Shown here: positions 10,650 to 21,900 of the stretch, in pieces
Numbering within the stretch: position 1 is the first letter of the stretch
Layout: each line of letters opens with the position of its first letter
The notes under the pieces: generated by a model
What the model was told of the DNA's origin: nothing
Databases searched by the model: none
The model's input: the letters and a program-made list of their open reading frames with translations, nothing else
Translations under genes and position numbers: made by a program
NCBI GenBank assembly: GCA_007449985.2
Contig: VIIQ02000600.1
Location: 558,001-622,000, forward strand
Origin: Desmodesmus armatus
Lineage: Eukaryota; Chlorophyta; Chlorophyceae; Sphaeropleales; Scenedesmaceae
Direction: 5' to 3'
Length of the DNA: 64,000 nucleotides

Positions 10650-12950
10650 TTATGCCTTGGGAGCCTCAACCTTGGGAGCATCAGCCTTAGGGGCCTCAGT
10701 CTTCACTGGCTCAGCTGCCTTGACTGGCTCAGCTGCCTTGGGTGCTTCAGCCTTAGGCTGCTCAACCTTAGGGGCCTCGACCTTGGGTGACTCAACCTTG
10801 GGTGACTCAACCTTGGGTGACTCAACCTTGGGTGACTCAACCTTGGGTGACTCAACCTTAGGTGCCTCAGCCTTAGGAGCCTCCACCTTGGGCTCTTCAG
10901 TCTTAGGAGCCTCAGCCTTAGGTGCATCAGTCTCCAGGGCCTCCTCTGCAGTTGCTGCGCTGATGGTTGCAGCCATGGGGACATTGCCCGCAGGCTCTGC
11001 AGAGGATGAGGCCTGCTTGTCGCCGGAGTGGGCCCACTTGTTCACCAGCTCAGCCAGGACGTGTGTGAAGTCAGGCTTCTTCTCCCCAGTCTTCTCGTCA
11101 TCCTTGGAGGCAAAGGGGTTCATGGCAGAGAGCCTGCCCATGACTGCGTCGAAGCCGCGGGGGGCGATGAAGGCCTCTGGGTGGCCAGCAGGGACTGAAC
11201 AGCAGGACAGCAGGCAGGGCACAGCGAAGCAGAGGTGTGTGGGTGACGGAGCCGTGAGTCTGACTCGCACTTGAGATGGGCGGTTGTGGCGGTGTGTAGA
11301 TGCTGCTCTGGCAGAGTAGCCGGGCTGTGTTTCATTCAGCCAATGAGCACCCGTGCAGGGCAGGGCAGTGGCTTAGGACGGCCTGCATCTAGTTGGGTGT
11401 AAGTTTTGCGCAGGTGCTGCAACAATACATATCAGTGACGGAACACAGCACGCGCTGGGTCTCCTAGCAAGTCATGCTAGTCTCTGGGCGCACTGCGGTT
11501 GCGGCAAACTGCCGCTGTTCCTCACCGCATGCAGTGCGGTCGGTGGTGGGCACCAGGGCGGCAGGGCACAGCTTGCACTGCCTGCGGTCGTGCATGACGA
11601 GGTCCATGTACTCGTTCTTGCCGGTGCAGGGCTTGCAGTTGACGTGCTTGAAGCCCTGAGGCTTGGAGGTGTCCCTCTCAAAGGTGGTGCCTGGGGGGCA
11701 CAGGCACTCTGCAAGGGGCACAAGGGGCAGACAGATACAAACACAGCACCATGTAAAGCAATGGTTTTTTGCAGTGTTCAGCACTAAGTCAGACTGGGTG
11801 CGGGAGGGGGGAAAAGCTCTCTGCAGAAGGCATCAGGTGCTTGAGAGCATGTACAAGCCCCACACAGGTTGGGTTACAGCTGTCGCAGGCCCTGCGACAG
11901 GGCCCTCTAACTGTTCTCAGGGAGGCAGCAGATCAAGCATCCATTTTTGCTGCCATCTCTCACACTGTTTGAGGGACAGCGAGAATGATGACAGCAGAAA
12001 GGATGCTTGATCTGCTGCTTCCCGGAGCACAGTAAGAGGGTCATGTTGTGGTAGGGTTAGCTGCTGTTCATGTTGGCTTCACATCTGGTGACGGCAGTTT
12101 GCGTCATCTTGACCATGCGCCGACATGAGACGAGTCTCGGTAGACATGCTGCATGTTGGTTTGTGTACTCTGCTGCTTGTGCACGTCAAAAGGTTGATGC
12201 GACATGGGGGTGACCTGCATGCATCTTTCAGCGCGCACGTTGCACGTCGTGCCCTGGCATGCACCATGCTATGCCATGCAGCGCTGTGCTGCCCCATGCT
12301 AGGCCCTCCAAGGAGTTTGTTGCTCACCCTGGCTCCTCTCAGACCACATGGTGTTCTCAGGGCAGCTGAGGCAGACGGACAGGGCAATGGGCCCACCAGG
12401 GGCAACCTGTGTGCCCTCAGGGCACCTCATGCACACACCATTGTTGCCCTTGCCAGCCCATCCAGGGGCACACTCTGCAGGACAAGCGGAAACAGTAGCT
12501 AAGCATACTGTGTGCTGCTGTCAGCCGCTGACTAGTAGTGATATGGAGCGGAGCGCAACATGTTTATGTCACGGCCTCGCTGTGATGTAGCACTGCCATT
12601 GGTGGCTACCCCGACTTGAGCTCTGCGTGAGCATGGGAGCTGCATCTAAAGGGTCTCGTGAGTTGCTGCTTCGGGCAGCTGACTCAGAGACACAACAGTA
12701 TCTGTGTGGTCTGTCTGGCTGCCTGTGCACTGGGCTCACCACAAGTTGCCTGCTTGGTTCCACGGAATGCCAGGATGTAGCCCTCTCCACAGGCATCACA
12801 GATGACTTCCATACTCCTCCTGCCTGTTTGGAGGCCAACACATGCCTCTGTCCTGCACCCATTGTACTTGGGTGTGTCTGGGCACAGCAGAGCTGATGCT
12901 GTGCCGAGCGCGAGCAGCAGCAGTGCCGCAGAGCAGAAAAGAGACTTCAT
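10650..12950 (-). CDS. Secreted cysteine-rich protein with Pro-Lys-Val-Glu repeat tail (paralogue 2)
   Basis: Exons: 12950-12740, 12474-12328, 11708-11526, 11194-10650 (TAA); 361 aa, all introns phase 1. The start is the ATG at 12950, whose product MKSLFCSAALLLLALGTASA is a signal peptide; the frame continues upstream only from a non-ATG codon. The first exon shares the pattern CPD.P...GC....C...GR.....C..C...YIL with paralogue 1. The next exons carry CAPGWAGKG, CMRCPEGT, CLSCPENT and CLCPPGT, equivalent to the repeats of paralogue 1. What is a single exon in paralogue 1 is split by an intron here (12327-11709). The C-terminal third is a repeat tail built on APKVE/SPKVE units. The function is unknown; an extracellular, wall-associated role is inference. 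Confidence 0.75.
10789..10863 (-). repeat. 15-bp coding tandem repeat (five units)
   Basis: Five near-identical 15-bp units (plus strand GACTCAACCTTGGGT) encode SPKVE pentapeptides in the tail of cysteine-rich paralogue 2. Degenerate versions (APKVE, EPKVE, APKTE) extend on both sides, showing growth by unit duplication. Confidence 0.9.
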
Positions 12951-13774
12951 TCTGACGGTATTAGTTTCTTGAAACTGACTCAAAGCGTCTGGAGCTCTCT
13001 CGAGACTACTAGGAAACGGAGGTAAAGAGGGGTACGGTCGAAGCGTCTGGGGGCGTGGAGCGCAAAATCAATATAGGTATAAAGGCGTTTTTGCTTCTGG
13101 CTTACAGCGGGAAGGTTGTCACGGCGGGGGACGAAGGTGTGAGTGAAAATGGCGGGTGGGTGAGTAGCACGGCCGGTTGGGAGCAGTCCAGCAACCAGTG
13201 CACCAGGTCACTTGCGCAAGCAACTTCAAACTATCCTTCAAAGCTTCGAGTGAATGTGAGACTCCACAACGCAGTGGTTTGAAAGCAAGGGCGGTTTTTG
13301 GGGCTTAGCGGTCCCGTTCACAGCCAATGGCGTTTGCAACAGCATTTGCAGGTGGCACATTGACTTAAGCGTTTGTGTGGCCGCCGGATCTCTCTTGGCT
13401 TGTTCTTTTGACTGAGGCTGGTACATATACAGAGGAACAGCGATCGTTCACCTTTGCACTTGCAAGAATGCTGCACAGCAAAACCATTGCGGGGCAGCGG
13501 GCATGTGGGCGTCATGCCAGTTCTGGCAGGGTGATGGTGCTCTCCAACCAGGGACAACGCCTTGTGAGGCCTTTCCAGGTGAATTGGTGCGGGGTGGCTT
13601 TTCAACAACTAGATCGTGGTTCTCGTCACCACCATGGTGCAAACATGCACCAGCCAACCCCTCCTTTCCCCTTGCCAGGCTGTGCTGATCCACTGTTGTT
13701 GAACTTTTTGCTGCATGCACCGTGCTGCTCACCTATGCTACCATGCCCACAACTCGTAATCATTTCCACAGTCT
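12951..13774. promoter_or_regulatory. Divergent intergenic region (cysteine-rich gene 2 / DVR)
   Basis: This 824-bp stretch separates the divergent starts of cysteine-rich paralogue 2 (minus) and the chlorophyllide reductase gene (plus), so it must contain both promoters and leaders. No defined motif or coding feature was recognised. Confidence 0.45.
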
Positions 13775-16700
13775 ATGCAGCAGTCAACAGCAGCTGCTAC
13801 CCCAGCACTGCTGCAGCAGGCGCCCCTGCACAGCGCCTGGCCCTCCAGCTGCAGGAGCAGCGTGCGTGTCCAGGCCAGCAACAGCAACGGTGCAGCAGCA
13901 GCAGCAAAGTCTGACTACCGATCAAAGCCAGCCGGTCAGATCAATGTTCTGGTGGTGGGCCCCACAGGGTACATTGGCAAGTAAGCATTCAGCTAGGCTG
14001 ACGTTGTGCTTGGTGGCTGCCAGGCTGGCGCTGCTGGTCTGCAACATCAGCACACTATGTACACTGTACATCACCGCAATGCAATCCAGGCTGAATATCA
14101 CCGAAAAAGCAAGCCAGACAATTGTCCAGCAGCCATGCAGGCGTCATACAGCATGGGCAGAAGTGCAGCCTGGCTTGCAGCTGGCACCTCCAGAGGTGGC
14201 TCACTCTGTACTCCCGTAGAGCAGCTGCTATACGCAAGCGACACTGCGCACCGTCTTTGCTGCTCAGTTGTGTGCATGATGTCCAGTCCAACCTGTGAGT
14301 ACTGCGTGCTGGTTCGCCTTCCTCATGCACTCCTAGTGGCTCTCCTGCTGAGTGCATGGCCTTTGCACTGCCCCCCGGGTGTGCTGCTGCAGGTTTGTGA
14401 CCAAGGAGTTGATCTCCCGCGGTTTCAACGTGACAGCCTTTGCACGTGAGAAGGCAGGCATCAAGGGAAAAATGTCTAAGGAGGATACAGCAAAGGTGGG
14501 CCTTCTGTTGTATGTGATGGGGGAACCTGGTGTGCTGAAAAATGTCTAAGGACGACACAGCCAAGGTGGGGTTTCGTTCTTTCTGGTAGAGGACACTCAT
14601 TACTAGCAGACATACGACTCTTTCTGGTAGATGACAGTCATCACTAGCAGACATATGACTATGTGAAAGTTGTGTTGCCTGCTGTGGTGGGGTGGGTGGG
14701 TGGGTGGGTCGGGTGGGGGGTGAGGGCAGCGTTTGCTAGCAGCTGGAGACGCAGCAGCCACTGTGTTTCGTATGGGAGGGGGGGCAGAGACACCAGTAGC
14801 TGCGACACAGTAGCTGTGTTGGATGCTGGCATGTGGGTGAGGGCGGGCGCTGCTGTGTGCAGCAGTTGGCTGCCTGTAAGACTGTGCAGCAGGAGAGACT
14901 GCAAGGAGCGTGGATTCTTGGTGTACCAAGGCAGGCACCCCCAGCACCACAAGCAGCAGCGGCAGCAGGGCGCCAAAAGCAGCACATCAACACTACACAA
15001 ACATTGTTGAGGCAGCAGCTGCCGCTAGTGCAAGCACTGCAAACAACACCAGCAGCAGCGTCACACTGCTGGTTCCAACCTCAATACATTGACTGCTCTG
15101 TGTAACATCCAATACTGAATTACTGACTGAAAAGGAAAGGATGGTTGGTGTGGTTAGTCACTTTGTTTCGGTTCAGAGTTGTTTTTGCCCAATGAGTCTT
15201 TTGTTGGCTCCCCAAACGGGCGATGTTCTGTGTAACATCCAATTACTGACTGTCTGTCCCGCCTGCCCCACCGTCCCTGACCCCTCAGGAGTTGGCTGGC
15301 GCCAATGTTGTGTTTGGTGACGTCACTAACCTGGACTCCCTGCGGCAGACGGCCTTCAACGGCCCTGTGGATGTGGTGGTGTCCTGCCTGGCCAGCCGCA
15401 CAGGAGGCAAGAAGGACAGCTGGGACATTGACTATCAGGTGGGTACCCTGCTGCAGCTGCATGCAACACAGCTTGCTTTTGAATGCTAAATCCTTAACGC
15501 TAAACAGGAGGCAAGAAGGACAGCTGGGACTTTGACTATCAGGTGGGTACCCTGCTGCAGCTGCATCACAGCCAGCAGCTCCAAGTGTTTTCTTCTTACT
15601 CTCTAGTTCCTGTGTAGGCCCTTCCTCTATAAGCACGAGCTCCTGCAGCTGCACAGCACGGCCAGCAGCAGCATGTTCCACAGCTTGCAAGCTAAGCTGC
15701 TGACAGTTGGATGAAGCCAACAGTAGCTGGCAGCGTGCTCGCATTTCATCTCAATAATGGGAGCACCGTCGCTGTGTGTGTTGACAGCTGGCGGATAAGC
15801 CACTGCAGCCAGATGACGACCAGCAGATGAGGCATGTGCTGTTGGTGCTGTTAAGCACATAGAATACATGTGTAGCTAGCAAACTATGAACATGCAAGTC
15901 ACATGCAAGCAAGGTATGAAGCATACCATGAGCTGAGTCGAGCTGTGTTGGTGCTGGTTTTGTGACTTTGCAGGCCACCAAGAACGTGTTGGATGTTGCT
16001 CGCGAGAAGGGTGCCTCCCACTTTGTGCTGCTGAGTGCCATCTGTGTTCAGAAGCCGCTGCTGGAGTTCCAGCGGGCAAAGCTCAAACTGGAGGCAGACC
16101 TGCAGGTGATACAGGGCGGCAGCGGGGCTGGGAGCAGTGGAAAAATAGTTACAGACACAGAAATCTATAGACACAGATGTCTTTGCAAAATCGTTCTATC
16201 TGCAAAGGAGCCAGGTGCTCATGGGTGGCAGCTGCGCTGGGAGCAGGTCTGACAATCAACAGTTGCGCACACAGTAGCTGGCACAACATCGGCACGGCAA
16301 TTGAGTGCCACCTGCAAGGGAGCCAGGGGCTCATGGTCGACAAGGCATGTCATACATGATAGCTTGCACGTGGCAGTCACAAAGCGCATGTCATCACTGG
16401 GAGAACGAGCGCCACAGTAGTATCTGGGTGCCGGGGACTTGCGGTCACTCCTTGCAGGCGGCAGTTGGGTTGGGCGGCTAAGTCCCAATGCGACAATGGC
16501 GTTAAGTGGCACTACATTGGCATCGCGTCACAGCAGTGGTTGCCCTCCATCTCCTGCTACGTTGTCTCAACACTTGCATGCACCCCTCCCTCTCATCTCC
16601 TCCCCCTGCAGGCAGCTGGTGACATCACATACAGCATTGTGCGGCCCACAGCTTTCTTCAAGTCCCTTGCAGGCCAGATTGAGCTGGTGAAGCAGGGCAA

Positions 16701-18241
16701 GCCTTATGTCATGTTTGGTGATGGCAACCTGGCCAGCTGCAAGCCCATCAGCGAGCAGGACTTGGCCAAATTCATGGCAGACTGTGTTACAGGTGAGGAC
16801 AGGCGCTTTACTGATATGGTTACTATACCGAATATTGTCGGTGACAGACACAGATTCTGCGCAGGTACCAAACATGTTGATGCGCAGATTGGATACAGGT
16901 TCATGTACTATCATGGGTTGGACATATATAGCTGCAGTGTTGATTGGTTGGCAGCCAAGCTCAGGAAGGTACGGCTGTCAAAGTACCGTGTGCTGTGTGT
17001 TGTGTTGTGTTGCCTGCAGAGTCCAACCTGGTGAATGCAATGCTGCCTATTGGTGGGCCAGGCAAGGCCCTGTCAGCCAAGGACCAGGCAGACATACTGT
17101 TCAGGTGAGAGCTGGCCTGGGCATCTGGTACAAGGTTTTTCAGGGGTGTTCCTCACTGTGGACTCGCCACCAGCGATATTCATGTGTGCCCTGTGCATCG
17201 TTTTTGCATCTGGCTGTCACTGCTCAACTGCAGCACCCACCAACTGTGTCAAAGTCAGGCCCAGCCTCTCGTGAAATTGACCACTTATGTGGCTGCATTG
17301 CAGTAGACGGCCTGTTTGTCGCAGCGAGCAGGGCAGGACAGCACCAGCCGGTCGTGCATTCGTGTCTGTGGGATGCAAAGGACCTTGTGCTGCTGCCCTG
17401 CATTGTGTGCTGTTGCTGCTGCCAGGCTGACAGGTCTGCCCCCCAAGTACTTCCCTGTGCCCATTGCCCTGATGGATGGAGTCATCGGTGTCTTTGACTT
17501 CTTGGCTAAGATCTTCCCCCAGCTGGAGGTGAGTTTGACCACCGTCTTTATGTCATGGTTATGTCATGCATAATATTACGTCATGCAGGAGACTTGCCAT
17601 GGATTCGAGTCAGTGTGACGTCTCCAGCAGCTAGGGCTGGTGTGAGTCACGCAGCCACAGGGTCGCCGTGCAGGGTGCATGTGCAGTTGGGACGACCTGT
17701 CCAAGACTTGCTTCTGTTCCAGCTGGCTGCGCTGGGCTGTGGTTGCGTCTGCGCTGTGACAGGCTGTGCAGTCAGGGGCGGTGCTCATCCATCCTGCCTG
17801 TGTTCGCTGCTGCTGCTGCAGGACTCAGCTGAATTTGGCCGCATTGGCCGGTACTATGCAGCAGAGAGCATGCTGGTGTGGGACGAGCAGCGGCAGGTGA
17901 GTGGCGCAGCGGCATTGTTTTCACCCATGTCTAGTGCACACAGTCACCCATGTCTATTGCACTATGCCGCAAGTATACAATCAAGCCACCGGTGGACGGC
18001 CAGGGTTTGCAGTACAGTACAGCACAGGTATTGGGGGACATACTCCCAACTTCGGCACTACCCAGCAGTAATGATCATGACTGAGTTCGGGTGCTGTTGC
18101 TGTTGCTGGACAGGCGTATGATGCTGATGCCACCCCAGCTATGGCACAGACACGCTGGAGGGTTTCTTTGACAAGGCTCTGAAGGAGGGACTGAAGGGCC
18201 AAGAGCTGGGAGACCAGGCAGTGTTTGGCGTGGGAGAGTGA
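13775..18241 (+). CDS. DVR: Divinyl chlorophyllide a 8-vinyl-reductase, C-terminal frameshift
   Basis: Exons: 13775-13980, 14393-14495, 15289-15438, 15974-16105, 16612-16792, 17020-17104, 17426-17528, 17822-17896, then 18114 onward. The enzyme reduces the 8-vinyl group of divinyl (proto)chlorophyllide with NADPH in the chloroplast. The first about 45 residues look like a transit peptide. [15 protein letters not shown] is the Rossmann dinucleotide-binding motif of this NmrA-like SDR. Further landmarks are [54 protein letters not shown] and [11 protein letters not shown]. In the last exon the frame reads YDADATP and then runs to a TGA at 18180. The conserved end ([23 protein letters not shown]) follows in another frame, ending at 18239-18241. 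One base appears to be missing in a C run near 18132-18135. This may be a sequence error or a real lesion; identity is otherwise firm. Confidence 0.9.
14467..14660 (+). repeat. Local duplication of DVR exon 2 end, plus a 42-bp tandem repeat
   Basis: The last bases of exon 2 with the start of its intron (14467-14500, encoding KMSKEDTAK) recur, slightly diverged, at 14537-14570 (KMSKDDTAK followed by GTGGGG). Directly after it, a 42-bp unit containing TTTCTGGTAGA and CTAGCAGACATA is present twice (about 14578-14660). Confidence 0.9.
15100..15253 (+). repeat. Direct repeat in DVR intron 2
   Basis: TGTGTAACATCCAAT followed by TTACTGACTG is found near 15100-15127 and again at 15230-15253, just upstream of exon 3, with about 105 bp between copies. 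Confidence 0.8.
15401..15566 (+). repeat. Duplication of DVR exon 3 end and donor site
   Basis: The 3' end of exon 3 with its splice donor and intron start (about 15401-15463, encoding [12 protein letters not shown]) is repeated at about 15505-15566 with one coding change (ATT to TTT). The second copy has an AG just upstream and an intact GTGGGT donor, so it is a potential 38-base pseudo-exon. Confidence 0.9.
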
Positions 18242-18959
18242 ATGGTGTCTTTGGACAGCTTTGGTGTGTCTATTTGTGCATGCAGTGATGCATGCTGGTG
18301 TTCTTGAGTGGTGTTGTATGCTGTCGATGCTGTGGTCTTGGCGGGCCAGTCTAGACCTGTGCGGTGTGGTAGGATTTTAGATGTGGCGCCTGTGTTTGAT
18401 GGTGGCTAAAGCTGAGCGGTGGGTTGCAGCAGCACTGAATGTGTAGCAGACAATGGCAGTTTTGAATGTGCTTCCTGTACAGTGAGTGTGTGTGGCACAA
18501 GCTGGCTTGTGTCGACCTGGCACCACCAGAACTGCTCTGAGCGATTGTAACTTGAGAGAGTGGCTGGCGTTGGCTATTCGTCATACCTTCTTACCTTGGC
18601 TCTTGGATGTGATCCATACGGCCCCACGTGACAGTAGGTACACATGAACAGAATTGTGCACACCATGGACTCCAACTGGTGTGCATGTGACCATGAGGTT
18701 TGATCTGCCCGCTTTGGTCATGTCCCATGCATCGCACGTAATCAGATTATTATAGTGTGTTTGCAAGTGGTGTTCCCTCCGGTCTTTGTTGCCAGTTTTG
18801 TGGTTGTTACTGCATGGGAGGCTTTTGGCAGCAGCAAACGGCAGTTTCACCATTAGAAGCATAATGCATCTGCGTTGTAATCTTCTATCAAGTCCATCAC
18901 CACGCATGCCACCCTCGTCCCCTCCTTGAGCAGCAGTCGGTGGTGTGGTCTCACTGCGT
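18242..18959. other. Intergenic region DVR / PPR gene
   Basis: It contains the DVR 3' UTR with a TGTAA poly(A)-type signal at 18546-18550, about 305 bases past the restored stop, and then the promoter region of the PPR gene. No other feature was seen. Confidence 0.5.
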
Positions 18960-21900
18960 ATGATTGCGCTGCTGAACGCCTGCCATCTTGCTCCCAACTC
19001 ATATTTGATCGGATCTGTCAGCGTTAGGTCGCGCAATTGCGTCCAGCACCACAAGCACCAGGCTTTAAGTGGCTACAGCAGGCCCAACAGCACCACAGCA
19101 GCAGCGGCAAGGCCATCACGCAGGGGAGGCCAGGGGGACAATTGGAACGGCCTGGGAGCATTGCTGAGCAACAATCAGTTGCCCCAGGCCGTTGAATTGT
19201 TGGAGTCATGCTTAGACAGCAGTCGGCGCGTGCATGGTGTCAAGACAGGGCAACTCTTGGAGGGTGAGCACCAACTCCACTGTGTTCTGTGGTCGTGATT
19301 GCAAACTGTGATGTTGCTGTCATTGTTACCAGTTGATTACGCCGTTCAGACACCTTGTGTGTACCAGGAACGTTCTGTGGCGCAGCATATGCATCACACC
19401 AGCAAATCATCCAGCCATCGTCCTCTCTTGGCATTCACTCGTCTGAAGTCATGTCAGGCCATGGTGCTCCAATGTGTAGCATACATCGCAGCAGCTTCTC
19501 TCCCACATTGCTGCACAGGCAAAATCTGGGTCTTTGGCTCGCATGGATGATTGGCTCACAGCGCTGGTCGCTGTCTGACTTCTCTTGTCAGAGGCCAGCC
19601 TTCAATGCTCAGCCCAGTGCATTACGTCTGCTGCTTTTGCTTTCCTCCTGCACTGTTTCTGCAGCGCTGTGTGCTGCTGGTCAGCACAGCACTGTCTGGT
19701 CACTGCTGCGCCGCATCACAGCCATCAAGGGCCGGCTGCCCTTGCAGGTCCTGCACAAACTCCTCAAGCTTGCAGGACAGGTGGGTGATGCTGTGCAGTA
19801 CAGCACAGTACATTTCAGTAATTGGGGGCAGAGATGTTCGAACTTCGGCACTAGCTAGCAAGCCAGGGGCTCATGAGGGTGTTCAGGACTAAGTTACCAA
19901 CATATCCCAGACTCTCAGGTAGCCTAGCCAGCGATGCCAGCGAGCAGTGTTTGTTGGGCAAGACATCCTGACAGCAGATGCAGAGGTGCTGTTTGGCACA
20001 CCCAGCATATGTTTCAGTCTTGGCCTGTGTCGTCGGGTTCAGCAGCAGTGGTCAGGCAGTCGAATGCTGGAGTCTTGTTCAAGCCAGCATGGAGGCAGTA
20101 CAGCAGCTGCACACACCCCTGGCTTTGATCTCTGCCCAGCCTGGCGTGCGCCAGATCAATCAGCCTATGTGTGGCCCATAAGACACGCAGCACGCGCTGT
20201 CATCAGCCTTGCTTGTAAGACCACAGACTGTCCTGATGCCACTGGTCAACAGCCATCAGTCAGACTCACCCTCCAACAAACATTAGACAGACTCGGTTTG
20301 ACATTTTCATACTTCTCCCTGCGTTGTTGCTGCTGCGCGCCCTGCAGTTTGGCACTGTTGACGATGTGTTGGCCGTCTACCAGCACCAGCAGCAGCTGTA
20401 CGGCTTTGCGTCAGCAGGGGTGCAGACCACCCTTATCCATGCATTGCTCAAGGCACACAGCAGGGCACAGCCGGGGCACCTGCTGGCATATGAGGCCTGG
20501 GGTCGCTTGAAGAGCAGCGGCAAGCAGCTGGACGCACAGTCACTGCTGGCTGGTGAGTTGTGCTGACATCCAGTGTACCTCCGCTGTTCACACACAGTGT
20601 TGGTCAACACGGGGTTTATCCTTTTGGGGTGCTGCCAGAACAGTCAGGGGACAATGGTATGGCAGAGTCATTACACTCAGGCTGCCTACAGTGGCGTTGT
20701 GGGGTCACTACACACTCCCTTGTAGACAAAGCCTGCAATAGGCAAGAGCCTGCTGGCAGACATCGATGCAGCAGCTGCCACTCGCTGCCGTCGTGTGTGA
20801 TATGTGTGATGTGACGTCCAAGACCTCTTCCTGCTGCCGCCGGTGCCCCTGCTGCTTGCTCTCTTCCTCGTGCGTATGCAGGTGTCCACGCATGTGTATG
20901 CGTCGGCAAGTTCCGGCAGGCAGAGGCGCTGCTCGACCCCCTCAAAGCAGCAGCAGGCGCTGTCGGCCGGCCGATGGTATCCGCATACAACATCATCCTG
21001 AAGGGACACGTAGCAGCAGACAACCTCGAAGCAGCGCGCCGCACTTTCGCTGCCATGACCTCCCGCGGTTTAGCAGCGGACGCTGTCACGTACAATACCC
21101 TGATCAGCGGGTTTGTCCGTGCTGGGGATATGTCCCGCGCGCAGTCGCTGCTGCGGTCGATGCAGGTGGAGGGGGTGGTGCCAGATGGCTGGACGTTCAC
21201 GACCCTGGCCCTGGGGTACGGCAGGCAGGGGCAGCTGCAGGAGATGCGGGAGACGGTGCAGCAGATGCAGCAGGCTGGGGTTGCAGCCAACTCGGTGAGT
21301 GCAGTGCCAGGACAGCGCCTTTGGGTGGTGGGGTGCTTTGCATAGCAACATCAGTGCTTCAGCAGCTTGCGGCGTTGTCTGGCTTTTTTTGGGTTTAGGT
21401 TTAGGCTTTTTTTGGCGTCATCATCATTGCACTACGCTGCCCAAGAGGTGTGCATGCAAACAGCGGCAGTAGCCAGGTGTGTTGCCGCTTGTATGGGACA
21501 GTTCACTAAGGGGCATACCTGCATGCATTGTATGCTTTTGCAGGCCACGTATGCTGCAGCCATCGATGCGCTTGTCAGTTCGGGGCAGCTGCAGGAGGCA
21601 GAGCACCTGCTGCAGCAGCTGCTGGACAACCAGACTGACATACTCCCTGCCCTCAGCAGCACCAGCAGTAGCAGCAGCAGCAGCTTTGACAATGGCAACG
21701 GCAATGGCAATGCCAGCAGCAGCACTTCTGGGAGTGCCTTCCAGACGATGCGTGCTCGAGACAGCAGTAGGCAGGCAAGCAGGCCTCCTTCACCATCTGC
21801 TGCAGCACCAGCAGCCACACCAGCAGCAGCGGCCACACCAGCAGCAGCAGCGGCTGATGGGCAACCTGCCGAGGGTATAGCCAACAGCAGGGAGGCTGCC

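Noticed and set aside
10789..10863. Regular short repeats considered as a CRISPR array
   Set aside because: Units are contiguous without spacers, coding, and eukaryotic; they encode SPKVE pentapeptides.
12950..12983. Eleven-codon N-terminal extension of the second cysteine-rich protein
   Set aside because: The extension starts at a non-ATG codon; the ATG at 12950 gives a typical signal peptide.
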